A stretch of 8,640 bases of DNA, from assembly GCA_012842645.1 (NCBI GenBank), contig DUSJ01000368.1, positions 1-8,640 of the forward strand. The letters run 5' to 3'. The DNA comes from Clostridiaceae bacterium (lineage in GTDB: Bacteria; Bacillota; Clostridia; DSM-8532). Below are positions 5,436 through 8,640 of the stretch, one piece after another; position 1 is the first letter of the stretch, and each line of letters opens with the position of its first letter. Position numbers and translations under genes: made by a program. The notes below the pieces were generated by a model. The model was not told the DNA's origin. It saw nothing but the letters and a program-made list of their open reading frames with translations, and did not search any database.

Positions 5436-5464
5436 CAGTATATGAAAATTTCCGGACGTTTGTG
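5436..5464 (-). promoter_or_regulatory. Sporulation-type (sigma-K-like) promoter of the 4590-5405 gene
   Basis: The minus strand reads CACAAA-N14-CATATACTG (CACA at 5461-5464, CATATACTG at 5436-5444), 30 nt before the TTG start. It fits the B. subtilis sigma-K pattern mACm...CATAtanTA with one mismatch in the last base. A sigma-A reading is also possible: TTCACA, 18 bp, TATACT. The same motif faces the divergent gene. Confidence 0.5.
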
Positions 5465-5479
5465 AAAACAGGGTTGTCC

Positions 5480-5514
5480 CAGATAAAAAAAGGTACACAA
5501 AACCGTCTTATCTG
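5480..5514. promoter_or_regulatory. CAGATAA / TTATCTG inverted repeat in the divergent intergenic region
   Basis: CAGATAA (5480-5486) and TTATCTG (5508-5514) are exact inverted copies 21 bp apart. They flank the -35 zone of the plus-strand promoter, with one arm between its -35 and -10. An operator is possible; the stem is too AT-rich and the loop too long for a good terminator. Confidence 0.3.
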
Positions 5515-5524
5515 TCATATGCTG
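5496..5524 (+). promoter_or_regulatory. Sporulation-type (sigma-K-like) promoter of the 5554-6423 gene
   Basis: CACAAA (5496-5501), N14, CATATGCTG (5516-5524), 29 nt before the ATG. It matches the promoter of the divergent gene at 14 of 15 fixed positions with the same spacing and almost the same distance to the start codon. The sigma-A alternative, TACACA-18-TATGCT, is only four of six in each hexamer, weaker than the sporulation-type reading. Confidence 0.5.
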
Positions 5525-5553
5525 ATAACAGCAGGAATCGGGGAGGATATGCC

Positions 5554-6423
5554 ATGCCCGTTTTCAGGGATGAGTTCGTGCTTGGCCAGTCAGAGAAGAA
5601 AGAGCTGGCCGGTATCGCCGAAACGATCCGCCTGGATCTGACACTTCATAGAAATCCGTTCTTTAATTCAGGTTCCCTGACAGGTAAAATCAAGGACGTT
5701 TCAGGAAACGGGATACCTCGTGCGACAATATTGATACTTGATGAGAACAATGAAGCCATTGCAGCAGCAACAGCAGGAAATGACGGGATCTACTTTGTTC
5801 CCCGCCTGAAGCCCGGTTCAGGATACCGCGCCTGTTCGCTGGCACCGGGTTTCAGGCTGTCCGATACCGTCTTTTTTGACATGGAGCCGAACCAGCTCCT
5901 TGAGAAAGACATTGTCCTTAAGCCTGATATGGATGAAAGCTGGTCAATTATAGCCGGTATCGTCCAGAATGCTTATGGCATGCCTGTCAGCACCGCATCG
6001 GTCGAGCTCTGCCAGGTTGAAGGAAACGAGGCCAAACTGACGGGACTTACTTTTACCAATGACATCGGGCATTTTGTCATCAGGGTAAAGGAAATTGGCA
6101 CTTACCTCTTAAAGATTAACGCCGCGGGTTTTTTCACCGAAAATATCCCGGCGGAAATTAAAAGGCAAAAATCGATAGTCAGTATCAGCGCTGTATTGCG
6201 TGAGGATCTCAAGGCGTCGAAAGGTATCGTTACCGGTATAATCAGCAATGACGAGGACGAACCTCTGCCGGACGCGGATGTCATACTCTACAGGACAGGA
6301 GCAGGCAACACGCTGGTTCCGGTGGCATACACCCGTACCAACCATGAAGGCATTTACCTGTTTGTTAATGTCCCTCCGGGAGAATACATGGTGAATGCGA
6401 ACCGTCCGGTAACGGTCGGATGA
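5554..6423 (+). CDS. Protein with three carboxypeptidase-regulatory-like beta-sandwich domains, function unknown
   Basis: The 289-residue product has an N-terminal arm of about 40 residues (charged, with a likely amphipathic helix around 11-30) and three tandem PF13620-like domains at about 41-124, 130-216 and 222-285. Signature segments: AGNDGIYFVPRLKPGSGYRA (74-93), TNDIGHFVIRVKEIGTYLLK (168-187) and TNHEGIYLFVNVPPGEYMVN (262-281). As in the divergent neighbour, the third domain ends just after the PGEY strand, leaving only a short tail. There is no signal peptide, TM helix or wall-sorting motif, so the product is predicted cytoplasmic, or delivered by a non-Sec route such as spore-coat assembly. 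GGGGAGG (5540-5546) lies 7 nt before the ATG. Sequence identity with the neighbour outside the signatures is low, suggesting an old duplication. Function is unknown. Confidence 0.87.
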   Translation: MPVFRDEFVLGQSEKKELAGIAETIRLDLTLHRNPFFNSGSLTGKIKDVSGNGIPRATILILDENNEAIAAATAGNDGIYFVPRLKPGSGYRACSLAPGFRLSDTVFFDMEPNQLLEKDIVLKPDMDESWSIIAGIVQNAYGMPVSTASVELCQVEGNEAKLTGLTFTNDIGHFVIRVKEIGTYLLKINAAGFFTENIPAEIKRQKSIVSISAVLREDLKASKGIVTGIISNDEDEPLPDADVILYRTGAGNTLVPVAYTRTNHEGIYLFVNVPPGEYMVNANRPVTVG

Positions 6424-6444
6424 TTGTTGGACTGTAAGATAATA

Positions 6445-6481
6445 TAAAGCGGCGAGCCTGAATGCGATTTAAGCCGCTATA
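6445..6481 (-). terminator. Possible terminator of the DUF2007 gene
   Basis: AGCGGC (6448-6453) and GCCGCT (6473-6478) form a 6-bp GC-rich stem with a 19-nt loop. On the minus strand it is followed by TTTATATTATCTT. The loop is large and the T-run broken, so this is only moderately likely. The rest of 6424-6526 contains short palindromes such as CGGTTAACCG (6508-6517) but no gene. Confidence 0.4.
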
Positions 6482-6526
6482 ACCTTAGGTTTCACACAGT
6501 CTGTCGCCGGTTAACCGCTTGGCAAA

Positions 6527-6937
6527 CTACCTCAGCAGGAGCGCGAGAACTACTGCTGCAGCAATTACGACAAGCACCAGGGCCACCATTATCCATGCAA
6601 ACCGGTTCAGCTTCTTTAATTCGGCTTCACTTGACGCTTTGGCAGTCTCGTCGTTGAAGGATTCATCGGCAAGGATCTCTTCATCCTTTATGTCCTGCGC
6701 CGAGTCAAGCAGGTTTCTGGCCTCTTCGTACTTATCTTCCGGAACAAGGATATCCACTCCCATAAAGGACTTGCCAAGTACAATATTAAGTAAATCTCCT
6801 TGTTCACGGTAGCTTTTTATTGTATCTATTCCGCAGGTCTTGAGCTTGGATTCGATGATACCAGCTTCAATGTCGTCTTCGACATTCATCAGCAGTCTGA
6901 ACCCGTCCGGGGTTTTCGGATCCTTTTTTTCAGTCAT
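6527..6937 (-). CDS. DUF2007-domain protein with C-terminal membrane anchor
   Basis: The 136-residue product has an N-terminal domain (about 12-80) resembling DUF2007/PF09413, a small ferredoxin-like fold described as a putative signal-transducing domain. Supporting features are EDDIEAGIIESKLKTCGID (20-38), typical of the family's first helix, and GVDILVPEDKYEEARNLLD (60-78), the strand-helix that ends the domain. An acidic linker (81-108) leads to one TM helix (about 113-135) that nearly reaches the C-terminus, giving a tail-anchored protein with the domain in the cytoplasm. AGGAAG lies 7 nt before the ATG. It has its own promoter and is divergent from the ECF S component gene. The molecular function of the family is not established; I infer none. 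Confidence 0.82.
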   Translation of the reverse strand: MTEKKDPKTPDGFRLLMNVEDDIEAGIIESKLKTCGIDTIKSYREQGDLLNIVLGKSFMGVDILVPEDKYEEARNLLDSAQDIKDEEILADESFNDETAKASSEAELKKLNRFAWIMVALVLVVIAAAVVLALLLR

Positions 6938-6975
6938 ATTAACACTTCCTATACGGACATTTCATGATACTATTA

Positions 6976-7004
6976 ATAATATAGGTATTTTTACCTGTCT
7001 GCAA
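6976..7004 (-). promoter_or_regulatory. Promoter of the DUF2007 gene with a dyad in the spacer
   Basis: On the minus strand, TTGCAG (6999-7004), 17-bp spacer, TATTAT (6976-6981, five of six). The spacer contains AGGTATTTTTACCT (6983-6996), an inverted repeat of two 5-bp arms with a 4-nt centre. Its position between -35 and -10 would suit a MerR-type activator or a repressor. Confidence 0.5.
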
Positions 7005-7053
7005 TATAAATAAAAATCTTTCCCAGCGCCTGCAATTTTATAGTAATTATCTC

Positions 7054-7083
7054 TTTACATTTTTCATTATAGCATGCTATACT
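7054..7083 (+). promoter_or_regulatory. Promoter of the ECF S component gene with an overlapping palindrome
   Basis: -35 TTTACA (7054-7059, five of six), 18-bp spacer, -10 TATACT (7078-7083, five of six). The perfect 14-bp palindrome TATAGCATGCTATA (7068-7081) covers the 3' spacer and most of the -10, an ideal repressor site. The leader would be about 28 nt, too short for a riboswitch. Confidence 0.55.
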
Positions 7084-7117
7084 ACAGGAAATAAAAGAAG
7101 CAGACGGAGGTAAGCCC

Positions 7118-7885
7118 ATGGCCGGCAGCACCAGGAAATTCGTCCTTACAGGACTAATGACTTCGCTCGTATTGGTGTTAACATTTATACTTCCGGTCCC
7201 GGTACCATACACATCCGGATATATCCATCTTGGAGACAGTATGATCTATATCTCTGTCATTATCCTTGGACCTGTTTATGGAGCTTTTGCGTCGGGAGTA
7301 GGCTCGATGCTCGCCGACCTGCTCGCCGGGTATGCCCAGTATGCCATTCCCACACTGGTAATAAAATCCCTTATGGCCATGATCATGGGACTGATTCTTT
7401 CCGGCAGAACCAAAAAAGCTTCCTTTTGCTCGGCAGGGGCAGCTGTTGCGGTTTGGTTCGTCTTTACCGCCGGCAGCGTCGTATACCTGAAAAGCATGGT
7501 ATCTTCAAAGGGTATTGATGCGCTCGTCAGTATTATAGCAGGAGAAAAAGCTGCTGAAGAAGCGGCAGCAAACGCCGCAAGGATGGTAAACAATCTTCCG
7601 GTCTACCTGTCGGTCAGCCTTGCAATACTAATTGCTGTCCTGTCTTTAATTACATGGTTCATAACGAAAAAAGACGGCTATAAAGCGTTCACGTTAAGGG
7701 CTGTCATAGGAATGAGCGCTGCCGGCATGTGCATGGTCCTTGGATACTTTACCGTGGAATCATTCATGTACTCTCCCATTGCCGCGTTGATGTCCGTTCC
7801 CATGAATATGATACAGTTCTTCGCGGGTGTGGTCACAGCAAGCCTTTTAGCTCCTGTTGCAGGCAAATTCAAGATAAAAGAATAA
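7118..7885 (+). CDS. ECF transporter S component, PF07155 type (enlarged)
   Basis: Membrane substrate-binding subunit of an ECF vitamin transporter. The core family pattern is clear: YIHLGDSMIYISVIILGPVYG (35-55), GSMLADLLAGYAQYAIPTLVIKSLMAMIMG (62-91), and LGYFTVESF...PMNMIQFFAGVV (208-239). The product is 255 residues, whereas simple members are about 170-190. The extra length lies at about 118-190: an Ala/Glu-rich helical stretch (AGEKAAEEAAANAARM, 141-156) and an additional hydrophobic segment (163-183). ACGGAGGTAAG places GGAGG 8 nt before the ATG. No EcfA or EcfT is nearby, so it likely uses a shared module. PF07155 proteins are often labelled riboflavin transporters, but substrate varies. 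The convergent neighbour is a folate enzyme (metF), a weak hint only. Substrate unknown. Confidence 0.85.
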   Translation: MAGSTRKFVLTGLMTSLVLVLTFILPVPVPYTSGYIHLGDSMIYISVIILGPVYGAFASGVGSMLADLLAGYAQYAIPTLVIKSLMAMIMGLILSGRTKKASFCSAGAAVAVWFVFTAGSVVYLKSMVSSKGIDALVSIIAGEKAAEEAAANAARMVNNLPVYLSVSLAILIAVLSLITWFITKKDGYKAFTLRAVIGMSAAGMCMVLGYFTVESFMYSPIAALMSVPMNMIQFFAGVVTASLLAPVAGKFKIKE

Positions 7886-7924
7886 AATCGCATGCAGGCA
7901 CGCCGCTTTTGCATCATCTGAGTA
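7886..7924. terminator. Possible weak bidirectional terminator between S component gene and metF
   Basis: The 39-bp convergent gap contains GC-rich partial self-complementarity (GCAGGCACGCCGC, flanked by TGCAT/ATGCA) with TTTT on the plus side and TTTTATTCTTTT on the minus side, the latter running into the upstream gene's end. The stem is short and imperfect, so this is a tentative call. Confidence 0.3.
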
Positions 7925-8640
7925 TTACCTGATCCCCGCTATCTTCAGGATCTCAATGGTAGATTCAAGCCTGTTCATGGTGTAAAGATGGACCCCCGCG
8001 GCACCGCCGTCCAGGAGTTCCCTTATCATCTTTCCGGCGTATTCCTCCCCCGCCTTCCTGAGATCTTCCGGGTTATCCTGGTACTTATCCATCATAAGCA
8101 CCAGCCTGGCTGGTATGGAGCAGCCGCTCTTGGCAGTCATGTTCTTTATGTTGGCGCTGAAAATGGGCATCACTCCGGGGATGATGGGACAGTTTATCCC
8201 TATCTGCGCGCATTTCTCGATGAAGTCGAAGTAGAGGCGGTTGTCAAAAAAAAGCTGGGTTATAAGAAAATCAACTCCGGCATCCACTTTTTCCTTCAGG
8301 TGCCTTCTGTCTTCGCTCAGTCTTTTGCTCTCCACATGACCTTCCACATATGCCGCTGCCGCGATGCAAAAATCGCCCTCTTTCCTGATATGGGCTATAA
8401 GCTCGCTGGCATACCTGAATGCCCCTTTCCCGAAATCATAATCGGGATCGTCGGCTGGCGGGTCTCCGCGTAAAGCAAGTATATTCGAAATGTTCTCCTC
8501 CTTCATGGTCTCAAGAAGCCGGTCAATTTCTTCAACCGAATGTCCGACGCATGTCAGGTGACTCATGGATTCGATCCCGTAATGATTCTTAACCTTCGAT
8601 GCAATTTCAACTGTCCTGCCTCTCTGGCTGCCGCCCGCTC
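7925..8640 (-). CDS. metF: 5,10-methylenetetrahydrofolate reductase, MetF (N-terminus outside window)
   Basis: FAD enzyme that interconverts 5,10-methylene- and 5-methyl-tetrahydrofolate, serving methionine synthesis and, in acetogenic Clostridia, the methyl branch of the Wood-Ljungdahl pathway. The last 237 residues are present and the reading frame continues through the right edge; roughly 45-50 residues are missing. Seen in order: AGGSQRGRTVEIA at the edge (family pattern GAGGSxxxRT), MSHLTCVGHS, NILALRGDPP (Asp equivalent to E. coli D120), AGVDFLITQLFFD (Gln equivalent to E. coli Q183) and CPIIPGVMPI. The catalytic Glu of the N-terminus is outside. The short single-domain form matches bacterial MetF; the electron donor (NADH, ferredoxin or an associated MetV/RnfC2) cannot be judged without the upstream genes. 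Confidence 0.96.
   Translation of the reverse strand, partial: AGGSQRGRTVEIASKVKNHYGIESMSHLTCVGHSVEEIDRLLETMKEENISNILALRGDPPADDPDYDFGKGAFRYASELIAHIRKEGDFCIAAAAYVEGHVESKRLSEDRRHLKEKVDAGVDFLITQLFFDNRLYFDFIEKCAQIGINCPIIPGVMPIFSANIKNMTAKSGCSIPARLVLMMDKYQDNPEDLRKAGEEYAGKMIRELLDGGAAGVHLYTMNRLESTIEILKIAGIR

Noticed and set aside
6938..7117. Possible vitamin riboswitch upstream of the S component gene
   Set aside because: The predicted leader is about 28 nt and no FMN, THF or TPP riboswitch core is visible.
7988..8473. 161-codon plus-strand open frame
   Set aside because: Antisense to metF, which has all expected motifs.

Overview
The window looks like ordinary chromosome from a Gram-positive, probably spore-forming anaerobe of the Clostridia. 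Support for this: strong AGGAGG-type ribosome binding sites, sigma-A promoters, compact hairpin-plus-T-run terminators, an LCP-family wall enzyme, two ECF-transporter S components without their energy module, a Firmicutes-type BirA operator, Na+-translocating decarboxylase membrane subunits, and a short MetF. I see no mobile element, CRISPR array, tRNA or rRNA. Genus or species cannot be named from this.

Layout, left to right. (1) The 5' half of a NifS/IscS-type cysteine desulfurase on the minus strand, cut by the left edge, with a very good sigma-A promoter overlapped by one dyad and followed by a CRP-like dyad. (2) mscL on the minus strand with its terminator, divergent from an LCP (LytR-CpsA-Psr) gene on the plus strand. 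(3) A plus-strand pair: the beta subunit of a Na+-translocating decarboxylase and a 44-residue gamma-like subunit, ended by a perfect terminator. No alpha (carboxyltransferase) or biotin-carrier gene is in the window. (4) bioY, convergent with that pair, under a BirA operator. The operator is nested in a long hairpin that also appears to terminate the next gene, while its flank supplies the bioY promoter. (5) Two divergent genes for proteins made of three carboxypeptidase-regulatory-like beta-sandwich domains, with no signal peptide. Their 148-bp intergenic region holds two mirror-image copies of CACAAA-N14-CATATRCTG, which resembles a late mother-cell sporulation (sigma-K type) promoter. (6) A DUF2007 protein with a C-terminal membrane anchor (minus), divergent from a second, enlarged ECF S component of the PF07155 type (plus). 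(7) The 3' part of metF (methylenetetrahydrofolate reductase) on the minus strand, running off the right edge.

How the genes fit together: bioY (biotin uptake) beside subunits of a normally biotin-dependent decarboxylase suggests a biotin theme in the middle of the window. The divergent beta-sandwich pair is the least explained part. Shared architecture, shared promoter motif at the same distance from both start codons, and absence of export signals make a spore-coat or other sporulation role a testable hypothesis. Everything else is common housekeeping or membrane function.
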